64,000 bases of DNA, taken from the NCBI GenBank assembly GCA_020725585.1, contig DYES01000065.1:1-64000 (forward strand), given 5' to 3'. Below, in pieces: positions 12,644 to 20,908 of this stretch. The notes beneath the pieces are model-generated. The model ran no database searches. It was not told where the DNA came from and saw only the letters and a list, made by a program, of their open reading frames with translations. The number at the start of each line of letters is the position of its first letter. Position 1 is the first letter of the stretch. The stretch is from Desulfovirgula sp. (GTDB lineage Bacteria > Bacillota > Desulfotomaculia > Desulfotomaculales > Nap2-2B). The translations under genes were made by a program, and so were the position numbers.

Positions 12644-12919
12644 CTAATTTTCTAGATCCATTACGCTAATACCATATTTTTCTTTAATTTCTAAAATAAT
12701 TTTAACTCCGGCCAGGTTGACGTTTTTTATCTGGGTCAGGTAGCGGATATAACGAACTCGGTTAATATCTTTCTGGGAATACAACCTGATATTTCCTTCG
12801 GTCCGGGCAGGGTTAATCAATCCGTGATCCTCATAGATGCGTAAAGTCCGGGGATGAACGTTGGCCAGGCGGGCCGCCACACTGATCACGTAAACAGGAT
12901 GTTCATTGGTTATGCTCAT
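12644..12919 (-). CDS. hspR: MerR-family regulator, HspR-like
   Basis: A 91-residue DNA-binding protein. The order VYVISVAARLANVHPRTLRIYEDHGLINPART, then a wing ending in RLYSQKDINRVRYIRYL and finally VNLAGVKIILEIK, matches HspR, the repressor of dnaK-type stress operons in actinobacteria and some other bacteria. There is no effector domain after the short dimer helix. ATG 12919 has AAGGAGG 8 bases upstream; an ATG at 12955 has none. It lies upstream of hsp20 in the same direction with a separate promoter in between. A MerR regulator of other genes cannot be excluded. Confidence 0.8.
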   Translation of the reverse strand: MSITNEHPVYVISVAARLANVHPRTLRIYEDHGLINPARTEGNIRLYSQKDINRVRYIRYLTQIKNVNLAGVKIILEIKEKYGISVMDLEN

Positions 12920-12999
12920 TTCCGGGTCCTCCTTGTTTAACTCAATTATGTACAATTATGTACTCTAATACCTTCAGACTAACCTTACATACTTAACTA

Positions 13000-13030
13000 A
13001 AATTATGATTTATTACAGTAGTATTGTCAA
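13000..13030 (-). promoter_or_regulatory. Candidate promoter of the HspR-like gene
   Basis: Minus-strand TTGACA (13030-13025) preceded by C, forming one CTTGACA half-site like that at hsp20. A 19-base spacer leads to TAATTT (13005-13000), or a 16-base spacer to TCATAA. A long spacer is common at MerR-controlled promoters, but the alternative is equally good. Between this and the gene there is a tandem repeat of GTACATAATT (12945-12964 region). Confidence 0.4.
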
Positions 13031-13118
13031 GATAATTACATAACTTTTTATATTAAATCTGAATCAATTAAATCCATGGTGTATATACTTAACCGAAGAA
13101 AAAAGCGTAATCTTTGTC

Positions 13119-13147
13119 TTGACAGATCTGGTTTGCCAATCTAAAAT
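13119..13147 (+). promoter_or_regulatory. Promoter of the winged-helix gene
   Basis: TTGACA (13119-13124), exactly 17 bases, TAAAAT (13142-13147). The start codon of the next gene is about 30 bases downstream. The 264-base divergent gap 12920-13183 otherwise holds only the hspR promoter. Confidence 0.75.
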
Positions 13148-13183
13148 GTGAATAAAAAGAGGTAGCCGGGAGGGAACAGAAGA

Positions 13184-13885
13184 ATGCCCTTAACCAGGCG
13201 CCGGAAAGAATTTTTAACCAAAGTCGTAAAAATGTATCATCAAACCGGTCAGCCTGTACATTACGCAACGCTCGCCCAATCTTTAGGAGTAAGCAAATGG
13301 ACTGCTTACGATGTATTGCGGGAACTGGAAAAAGAAGGTTTACTAACCATGGAATATTCTATAAACAGGGAGGACCGCTACCCGGGCCGGTCGCAAGTCT
13401 TGTTCCGGCCAACTCCCCTGGCCTTTCACATACCGTCAACAGAGCAAGCAGAAAACCAGCCTGGCGAGGATTGGTTGACGGTAAAAAAAAGATTATTAGG
13501 AGTAGTTGATAGTATTAAGATTAAAAAACTAGACCCTAAAAAGATAATTGATGAATTGCTCGAAGAAGTGCATACAATAGAAAAACCCATCACTTACAGC
13601 GCCTATATAATTACCTTGCTCACCGCCTGCCTTTACTCACTGGGCAACCGGGGAATTCACTTAATGGAAAATTTCCTTCACCTCTCTCCAAAACCAGAAT
13701 TAATCCTCAGTATGTTTGCCGGCACAGCCTTAGGAGTGGCCATCAAAACCATGAAGGAAACCATGACCGTTAAACTGGTTACAAAAATAGGCGTATTTCA
13801 AAAACACGTTTCTGAATTCAGCAGAAATGAAAGAAGATTGCTCGTTAACTTTCTTGGCGAAACTTTACAAAAGGTAACAGCATAA
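13184..13885 (+). CDS. Winged-helix DNA-binding protein of unknown function
   Basis: A 233-residue protein. Residues 1-60 (RRKEFLTKVVKMYHQTGQPV, then LAQSLGVSKWTAYDVLRELEKEGLL) form a winged helix like the N-terminal domain of HrcA. The rest does not resemble HrcA: after a charged linker (to about 110) comes a helical region with hydrophobic stretches (SAYIITLLTACLYSLG, LILSMFAGTALGVAIKTM) and a basic C-terminus. ATG 13184 follows GGGAGGG. It has its own promoter and is followed 260 bases later by a radical SAM gene in the same direction. The protein is probably a transcription regulator whose C-terminal part senses or oligomerises; the target is unknown. I do not recognise a named family. 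Confidence 0.75.
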   Translation: MPLTRRRKEFLTKVVKMYHQTGQPVHYATLAQSLGVSKWTAYDVLRELEKEGLLTMEYSINREDRYPGRSQVLFRPTPLAFHIPSTEQAENQPGEDWLTVKKRLLGVVDSIKIKKLDPKKIIDELLEEVHTIEKPITYSAYIITLLTACLYSLGNRGIHLMENFLHLSPKPELILSMFAGTALGVAIKTMKETMTVKLVTKIGVFQKHVSEFSRNERRLLVNFLGETLQKVTA

Positions 13886-13980
13886 TTTTTTGCATATTTA
13901 TTTGGTCTTTTGGGTAAGATGATCGGTAAGACAACCTAAACAGAAAATGGTTTTATAGTAAAAAAATGATCGACGATAAA

Positions 13981-14009
13981 AAGGAGGTGAGCATAAAATG
14001 TACAAATGA
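13981..14009 (+). other. Perfect ribosome site followed by a three-codon reading frame
   Basis: AAGGAGGTGA at 13981-13990 matches the 16S anti-Shine-Dalgarno over ten bases. At the right distance is ATG TAC AAA TGA (13998-14009), a three-codon frame. The TGA overlaps a second ATG that opens a nine-codon frame. It lies in the AT-rich 260-base gap between the winged-helix gene and the radical SAM gene. It could be a leader peptide or the remnant of a lost gene; nothing else is recognisable in the gap. Confidence 0.35.
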
Positions 14010-14145
14010 TAATTTATATGATTATAAATAATTAAATAAAGGTCAAAAGTTAAATAATTTAGCTTTATTTATTAAATTGTACAATATTTAGCGGTGCTGT
14101 TAAAAAAAGAAGCTTACTCAGCATTTCAAAGAGGGAGGGAAAGTA

Positions 14146-15528
14146 ATGCGCAAATCAGTGTTTAATCTTTATCATGCCCGCAACTTCCTGGCCGCACAAA
14201 TCCTCTTCCGCATCCTGGCCTACCTGGAAAAAAATCCTGAGGTCAACTTCCCGCGGCTTTTAGCCGTTGCCAAAAAAATCGCTGTTTTCAAAAAGCATAA
14301 AGACCAGATCGACCGTGTGGCGGCCACTTACCGGGAAAACGAGGCCATCCAAAAATACGTCCACCGCCTGCTTACCAACACCCACCCGAACGTCAAAAAG
14401 CGCCTCGGGCACAACTGGTTCATTAGCGAAATGCTTTTGGGGATTCCCTACCGGCAGAACCTCTCGGAAAAGCTGGGCGTGCACATCCCCAACTTTCTTC
14501 TGGTAGACCCCACCAGCGCCTGCAACTTGAGCTGCACGGGCTGCTGGGCCGGCAAATACGGCAAAAAAGACTCCTTGAGCCTTGCGCGGCTGGACCGTCT
14601 CTTCACCGAAGCAAAGGAGCTGGGCATCTACTGGATCGTCTTCTCCGGCGGAGAGCCGCTGTGCTACCCGCACCTGTTTGACCTGCTAGCCAAGCACAGC
14701 GACATGGCCTTTATGGCTTACACCAACGGGACGCTGATCAACGAGAAAGTGGCTGACAAAATCATCGCGGTGGGCAACTTCACCCCGGCCATCAGCCTGG
14801 AAGGGTGGAAAGAAACCACGGACGCCCGCCGGGGAGCCGGCACCTTTGACAAAATAATGCGGGCCATGGACCTATTGCGCGAAAGAGGGGCGGTCTTCGG
14901 GGTTTCGGTGACCATTACCCGCTACAACGTAATGGAAGTAACCAGCGATGAATTCATCGACTTCCTGATCGAAAAAGGGGTCACTTACGGCTGGACCTTT
15001 CACTACATCCCCATCGGGCGCAACCCCGACGTGGACCTCATGGTTACGCCGGAACAAAGGGCCTATTTGGCCGAGCGCATCCCTTACATCCGGACGCATA
15101 AGCCGATCCAGATCGCCGATTTCTGGAATGACGGAGAACTGGTGGAAGGCTGTATCGCCGGCGGGCGCAGCTACTTCCACATCAACGCCAAAGGGGACGT
15201 GGAGCCCTGCGCCTTTGTCCACTTTGCCCTGGACAACATTAATGAAAAAAGCTTGCTGGAGGTCTTAAAGTCGCCTTTGTTTGCAGCCTACCAGAAAAGG
15301 CAGCCCTTCAGCAAAAACCTTTTGCGCCCCTGCCCAATCATTGACGTGCCGCAGGCCCTGCGGGAAATCGTCCGCGAATCCGGCGCCCGCCCCACCCACG
15401 AGGGAGCAGAAACCGTTTTGGAGGGAACCATCGCCCGCTTTTTAGACCGCCGCTCCTCCGAGTGGGAAAAGGCGGCCGACGAAATCTGGGCGGCGCGGCG
15501 TGGAACGAAGAAGGCGGAGGGGTTTTAA
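14146..15528 (+). CDS. Radical SAM enzyme with C-terminal cysteine-rich region
   Basis: A 460-residue radical SAM protein. The SAM cluster motif is Cys126-x3-Cys130-x2-Cys133 (SACNLSCTGCWAGK), followed by the GGE motif (VFSGGEPLCYP). An N-terminal helical domain of about 110 residues precedes it. After the barrel come cysteines in VEGCIAGG, EPCAFVHF and LRPCPIID, which could hold an auxiliary cluster in the manner of SPASM or twitch domains. Such proteins modify peptides, lipids or cofactors; the substrate here is unknown, and HpnH-like or heme-pathway roles are only possibilities. ATG 14146 follows GGGAGGG. A terminator follows at 15552. Confidence 0.85.
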   Translation: MRKSVFNLYHARNFLAAQILFRILAYLEKNPEVNFPRLLAVAKKIAVFKKHKDQIDRVAATYRENEAIQKYVHRLLTNTHPNVKKRLGHNWFISEMLLGIPYRQNLSEKLGVHIPNFLLVDPTSACNLSCTGCWAGKYGKKDSLSLARLDRLFTEAKELGIYWIVFSGGEPLCYPHLFDLLAKHSDMAFMAYTNGTLINEKVADKIIAVGNFTPAISLEGWKETTDARRGAGTFDKIMRAMDLLRERGAVFGVSVTITRYNVMEVTSDEFIDFLIEKGVTYGWTFHYIPIGRNPDVDLMVTPEQRAYLAERIPYIRTHKPIQIADFWNDGELVEGCIAGGRSYFHINAKGDVEPCAFVHFALDNINEKSLLEVLKSPLFAAYQKRQPFSKNLLRPCPIIDVPQALREIVRESGARPTHEGAETVLEGTIARFLDRRSSEWEKAADEIWAARRGTKKAEGF

Positions 15529-15551
15529 AGAGCGTTCATCCAATCTAATTC

Positions 15552-15594
15552 AAAAAACCGGGGGTGTCTTGAAAAGCCTACCGGTTTTTTTTAT
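15552..15594 (+). terminator. Terminator after the radical SAM gene
   Basis: AAAAAACCGG (15552-15561) pairs with CCGGTTTTTT (15581-15590) across a 19-base loop and is followed by more T. The rest of the 291-base gap up to 15819 is A-rich and holds the promoter at 15738-15766. Confidence 0.6.
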
Positions 15595-15737
15595 TTTGTT
15601 TTTATTGACACGGAAATAGTTCAACAACAAACCTGTTGGTCCTGCAGCGAGGACGCCTATTGGCTAATCTAAAGGCTTAAAGCTCGTTAAGTAAAAAAAA
15701 CAAAACCAAAAACAAAAGGCAAAAGGTTAAATGGGGG

Positions 15738-15766
15738 TTTACTTCGTCGTTTAGGGCTACTATATT
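15738..15766 (+). promoter_or_regulatory. Candidate promoter of the DUF1015 gene
   Basis: TTTACT (15738-15743), 17 bases, TATATT (15761-15766), followed by an AT-rich stretch and the gene start 50 bases downstream. Confidence 0.5.
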
Positions 15767-15819
15767 ATTATTATATTGTCACCAAATCCCCCGAAAATTT
15801 GCCGTCCCAGGAGGAAATT

Positions 15820-17184
<1,365 letters not shown>

Positions 17185-17202
17185 TAGTGAGGAGGAAAAA
17201 AT

Positions 17203-18804
17203 TTAAATCGAACAAGGCTTCCTCCGCCAAAGATTGAATACAAACTCCATCTCCTTTACTTTCAACAGCCGGCAACAAATTGTATAAATTAGACCTCCAG
17301 CGGCAATCAAAACACCCAGGCGCAATCCCTGCAGCACAAAACCACCCAGCCCGCCGGCGCCCAGGCCCAGGCGGCCGGCGAAAACAGCCCAGCCGGCAGC
17401 GTCTAAGCCGTAAACGTCAAGCCACCACACGACGATCCCCATGAAAAAGGCGGCGGTTGCAATGCGCACGGTCTGGTGCAGCAAAAACAGGCCGCCGATA
17501 CGTCCCAGACGCCGGCGCAAGCAGCTAAACAACAAAAGACAGGCGATCCCGGCGGCTATGGAGGAGGCCAGGGCCAGCCCCCCATGGGCCAGGTAACGGA
17601 CCAGGATCAGGTTTAAGACGACGTTGCTCGCTACGGCGGCCAGGCCCGTCCACATCGGAGTAACGGTATCCTGCAGGGCATAAAAAGCCCTGTTTAATAA
17701 GTCGCGCCAGACGAGAAAGATTAAGCCCAGCGCGTAGAAAAAAAGGGCGATCGCGGTCATCCGCGTGTCGTTAGCGTCAAAAGCCCCGCGTTGAAAGAGA
17801 AACTGAACAAGATCGTGCCTTAAGACAACCAACCCTACCGTAAGGGGAAGAAGCAGGAAGGCCAGCAGAGTAGTCCCGCGGCCCAGCGCCCTCCGAAAAC
17901 CATTCAGGTCGGTAAGCGCCGTCCTTTCCGTAAGCGTCGGATATAAAACGGTAATCAGCGGGACAGCAAATAGTCCCTGGGCGATCCCCAAAGCCCGCTG
18001 GGCATAGCTCAACGCCGAAATGCTGCCTTCCGCCAGGCCGGAGGCCAGTATCCGGTCCACCACTATGTTTAACTGGTTGGCCCCCACCCCGATCAAAACC
18101 GGCCCGGCCAGCAGAAGCATTCTCCGCAAGGCGGGATGGCGCCAATTTAACGTCCATCGATAAGTAATCCCGTACCGGTAGAGAGCGGGCACCTGGATAA
18201 GAAACTGGCTTACCGTAGCGAAAAGCGTGGCCCAGGCCACGCCGTAAATACCCCCGCAGGCACCGGCAAGAAAAATGCCACTGATCATAATAATGTTGTA
18301 CGGAATCCCCATCAGCGCCGGCATCGTAAAATGCTGGTAGGCGTTAAGCACCCCTTGCGCCCAACCTACCAAACCCATCAGGATCACCATGGGGAGCATT
18401 ATTCTTACCAGCCCCACCGTTAAGGAAGCCTGCGCCGGCGAAAAGCCGGGCGCCAGTACTTTGACCAGCCAGGGGGCGAGCGCCAACCCAATGACCACTG
18501 CCGCTGCAAAAACAATCAGCAAAGCATGAAAACTCGCCCAAATTATCTTGTTGAGCTCTCTTCGCTTCTGAGGCTGATGCAAATATTCGCTAAAAACCGG
18601 GATGCCCACTGTAGTGATGGCACTCCCCACGATCCCAAAAAAAACCGCCGGGACAACCAGGGCAACAAGGTAGGCGTCGGTAGCCGCACTGGCTCCAAAA
18701 ACCGCCGCCAGGGCCACTTCCCGACCAAAACCCAAAATTTTACTTAAAATGGTTGCGCCCGTTACGATCGCCGTAGCGCGGGCAATTTTTCCGCCATCGA
18801 TCAC
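17203..18804 (-). CDS. murJ: Lipid II flippase MurJ
   Basis: A 533-residue polytopic membrane protein of the MviN/MurJ branch of the MOP superfamily, with about 14 membrane spans. It moves the peptidoglycan precursor lipid II across the membrane. Signature stretches are SKILGFGREVALAAVFGAS, ATDAYLVAL, GWAQGVLNAYQHF and FYALQDTVTPMWTGL. The GTG start at 18804 lies after GGGAGG. It is a single gene, convergent with DUF1015 and divergent from the CoA-transferase operon, so its promoter must lie in 18805-18890. A polysaccharide exporter is an alternative but less likely. Confidence 0.9.
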   Translation of the reverse strand: MIDGGKIARATAIVTGATILSKILGFGREVALAAVFGASAATDAYLVALVVPAVFFGIVGSAITTVGIPVFSEYLHQPQKRRELNKIIWASFHALLIVFAAAVVIGLALAPWLVKVLAPGFSPAQASLTVGLVRIMLPMVILMGLVGWAQGVLNAYQHFTMPALMGIPYNIIMISGIFLAGACGGIYGVAWATLFATVSQFLIQVPALYRYGITYRWTLNWRHPALRRMLLLAGPVLIGVGANQLNIVVDRILASGLAEGSISALSYAQRALGIAQGLFAVPLITVLYPTLTERTALTDLNGFRRALGRGTTLLAFLLLPLTVGLVVLRHDLVQFLFQRGAFDANDTRMTAIALFFYALGLIFLVWRDLLNRAFYALQDTVTPMWTGLAAVASNVVLNLILVRYLAHGGLALASSIAAGIACLLLFSCLRRRLGRIGGLFLLHQTVRIATAAFFMGIVVWWLDVYGLDAAGWAVFAGRLGLGAGGLGGFVLQGLRLGVLIAAGGLIYTICCRLLKVKEMEFVFNLWRRKPCSI

Positions 18805-18893
18805 TCCTGCCCTGCCTCCCGGTTTATTTTATCCTACCGGCTCTTTTTTCTACAAGCCCATCAAAAATAAAATTTACAGAAGGATTACTTTTT

Positions 18894-18922
18894 TTGATGA
18901 AGAATAAACTCTCTTATAGAAT
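18894..18922 (+). promoter_or_regulatory. Candidate promoter of the CoA-transferase-like operon
   Basis: TTGATG (18894-18899), 17 bases, TAGAAT (18917-18922); the start codon is 41 bases downstream after AAAGGAGG. The rest of the 158-base gap shows no hairpin or operator that I can support. Confidence 0.5.
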
Positions 18923-18962
18923 TTATAAATATTTTAAAGAATAAAGAAAGGAGGCAAAATCC

Positions 18963-19760
18963 ATGCTACCAGAAAAGTTGATCCCGCTTTTGGAAGCGCA
19001 AAAATTTTTTCAAACCGGGAGCATTATTGCCATCGGCGGCCAGTCTGTATTTATGAACCCCATGGGATTAATCAAAGAACTAATGAAAAGCGGCTGCAAA
19101 TCTATAAATCTCGTAGCTTCACCGGTGGGCGGCCTGGGTATTGACCTGTTGATCGGCGCCGGGCTGGTCAACTCGGTAGAATTTGCCCAGGTCAGCCTTT
19201 GGGAGTACGGCCTGGCCCCGAATCTGCGGCGCCATGCGGAAAGCGGCCGCTTAAAACTAAAAGAACATGCCTGAACGAGCTTTTTTGCCGGGCTCCAGGC
19301 TGGAGCCATGGGCTTGCCTTTTTTGCCCGTCCGGGGCTTAATCGGCACCGACTACTTGCGCATCCGTCCCGACTTTCAGATCATTAAAAATCCGTACGGG
19401 GAAGATGATCTGGTAGCCATTCCCGCCATCAAGCCAGATCTTTTGCTCATGCACGCATACAAAGCAGATCGCTTTGGCAATGTGCTGACGGACAAGCGAG
19501 AAAGCGATCCCCTGCTGGCCCGCGCATCAGATCGCGCCATAGCAACGGCGGAAGAAATCGTTCCGCACGTAGAACCAGAGGCGGATAAAATAATCATCCC
19601 GGGCATTTATATCGACGCCGTTATTCACCTGCCCGGCGGGGCGAAACCGACGGCCTGCCCGGGGTATTATGAGATCCAGGACGAAGAGATCCGGCGTTAC
19701 CTGCAGGCGGCACAAACGCCGGAAACTTTTCGCCAGTACCTGGAAGAGTTCCTTGCCTGA
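18963..19760 (+). CDS. CoA-transferase-family alpha subunit with in-frame TGA (candidate selenoprotein)
   Basis: A 266-codon frame resembling the alpha subunit of glutaconate-type CoA transferases (IAIGGQSVFMNPMGLIKEL near the start; GLPFLPVRGLIGTDYL; AIKPDLLLMHAYKADRFGNV). It is broken only by one TGA at 19272-19274, codon 104, between KLKEHA and TSFFAGLQAGAMG. Both halves are in the same frame and both look normal for the family, so no frameshift is involved. A GG-loop hairpin follows the TGA (19287-19313). From memory, relatives often read EH-x-C here, which would put the TGA on a cysteine. Selenocysteine is therefore the preferred reading and a nonsense mutation the alternative. ATG 18963 follows AAAGGAGG. 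The beta subunit starts 15 bases after the stop. Confidence 0.75.
19287..19313 (+). promoter_or_regulatory. SECIS-like stem-loop after the in-frame TGA
   Basis: GGCTCCA (19291-19297) pairs perfectly with TGGAGCC (19301-19307) around the loop GGC (19298-19300). A lower GCC/GGC helix (19287-19289 with 19311-19313) can extend it across an internal loop. The apical loop begins 24 bases after the TGA and opens with GG, as bacterial SECIS elements do; the top CCAGGCTGG is like GCAGGTCTGC of E. coli fdhF. Caution: the hairpin also encodes the conserved LQAG, so part of the symmetry could be codon coincidence. Confidence 0.55.
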
Positions 19761-19775
19761 AAGGGAGGTGATCAC

Positions 19776-20507
19776 ATGTCAGATCTGGCCTACACCCCTG
19801 AAGAATTAATGGCCGTACTGATCAGCCGGGAGGTGCGCGACGGCGAAAGGATCGGCGTGGGCACCCTTTCCCCCGTAGTGGCCGCGGGATGCATTTTGGC
19901 CCACCACACGCACGCGCCTAACGCCAGCCTGGCCATCTGGCGGTTTAAGGAATACTGGCCCTTTACCGAAGGAATGAAAGAGCTGTTTGACCTCGGCCAG
20001 CGCGGCAAGGTGGACCTGTTCTTTTTAAGCGGCGCCCAAATAGATCGTCACGGGAATACCAATCTTGTAGCCATTGGCGATTATAGCCAGCCCAAGGTGA
20101 GATTGCCCGGGGGAGCGGGCTCGGCTACCTTATCTTACACCGTGCCCCGCATAATCTTGTTCCAGGTCAACCACTCGAAACGCACATTTGTGGAAAAAGT
20201 AGATTTTATTACTGCCACCAACAACCCGCCGCCAAACGTATACCGCCGGGGTAAATTTACCAAATGCATTACCCCCCTGGCGATCTTGAATTTTGAGGGG
20301 GAAAACCCTCTTTTGGAAGCGGTCAACCCGGGAGTATCGGTACAACAGGTGGTTGAGAATACGGGCTTCACCCTGGTTATCCCCCCCAACGTAAAGGAGG
20401 CGCCCCCGCCAACCAGCGAAGAATTGCAGGTTTTGCGCACCGTCGTGAAAGAAAAGATACGCGCCGTATATCCGCAATTCAGCGCCACCGCTTTCAAAAA
20501 ACCGTAA
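19776..20507 (+). CDS. CoA-transferase-family beta subunit
   Basis: A 243-residue partner of the preceding gene, of the glutaconate CoA-transferase subunit B / IpdB type (REVRDGERIGVGTLSPVVAA, HTHAPNASLAIW, FFLSGAQIDRHGNTNLVAIG, RLPGGAGSATLSYT). In true glutaconate CoA transferase a glutamate in a LIYESG-type motif forms the thioester intermediate; here the aligned segment is LAIWRFKEYWPF and has no glutamate at that point. Related enzymes such as mycobacterial IpdAB are CoA-thioester hydrolases rather than transferases, so the reaction is open. ATG 19776 follows GGGAGG. No other pathway gene is adjacent to name the substrate. Confidence 0.85.
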   Translation: MSDLAYTPEELMAVLISREVRDGERIGVGTLSPVVAAGCILAHHTHAPNASLAIWRFKEYWPFTEGMKELFDLGQRGKVDLFFLSGAQIDRHGNTNLVAIGDYSQPKVRLPGGAGSATLSYTVPRIILFQVNHSKRTFVEKVDFITATNNPPPNVYRRGKFTKCITPLAILNFEGENPLLEAVNPGVSVQQVVENTGFTLVIPPNVKEAPPPTSEELQVLRTVVKEKIRAVYPQFSATAFKKP

Positions 20508-20575
20508 AAATTGGTCTTTTGATAAGAAAACGAAAAGCTTAAGCTATACTCTCTAAAACTCTAAAACACTATCTC

Positions 20576-20604
20576 TTGACTAATTGCTTAAACAATGATA
20601 AAGT
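20576..20604 (+). promoter_or_regulatory. Candidate promoter of the 47-residue membrane protein gene
   Basis: TTGACT (20576-20581), 17 bases, TAAAGT (20599-20604), about 40 bases before the start codon. The -10 box is weak. Confidence 0.4.
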
Positions 20605-20643
20605 TTTTTTAGGCAATTCCACCAGAAGGGAAGGTTTAAGGGC

Positions 20644-20787
20644 ATGACGGTGGATTGGGGTCCATTTTACACAGCATTAATAATAGTCGGTTTGATTGGA
20701 GCGCTAGCGGGGATCTTCTCCGGACCGTTAAACCGGGTGATGGAAAAAGTTGAAGAAAAGGCATCAGGAAAAGCCACGCATACCTGA
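20644..20787 (+). CDS. Small membrane protein, 47 residues
   Basis: A short frame starting MTVDWGPFYTALIIVGLIG with one hydrophobic span (about residues 8-25, GALAGIFSG at its end) and a charged C-terminal tail rich in lysine and glutamate (NRVMEKVEEKASGK). It has a GGGAAGG ribosome site, a candidate promoter 40 bases upstream and a clear terminator right after it, so it looks like a complete single-gene unit. No family is recognised. Its position between the CoA-transferase operon and the GGDEF gene gives no hint of function. Confidence 0.6.
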   Translation: MTVDWGPFYTALIIVGLIGALAGIFSGPLNRVMEKVEEKASGKATHT

Positions 20788-20798
20788 AAAGGGACAGT

Positions 20799-20839
20799 AG
20801 CCGTAAGCTGGGGCCTGCTTTTACCGGCTTACGGTTTTT
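20799..20839 (+). terminator. Terminator after the 47-residue gene
   Basis: CCGTAAGC (20801-20808) pairs with GCTTACGG (20827-20834) and is followed by TTTTT. It closes the small gene and separates it from the GGDEF gene. Confidence 0.8.
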
Positions 20840-20908
20840 AATTTTCCATAAGTTTTCACGGACAACATTATTACTTGCAAACTAATTACTCTCCCGCGAG
20901 GAGTCAAA

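Noticed and set aside
19260-19320. Frameshift or two separate genes in the CoA-transferase alpha subunit
   Set aside because: Both halves are in the same frame, joined by a single TGA, and the second half has no ribosome site at its first ATG; so one gene with an in-frame TGA is simpler.
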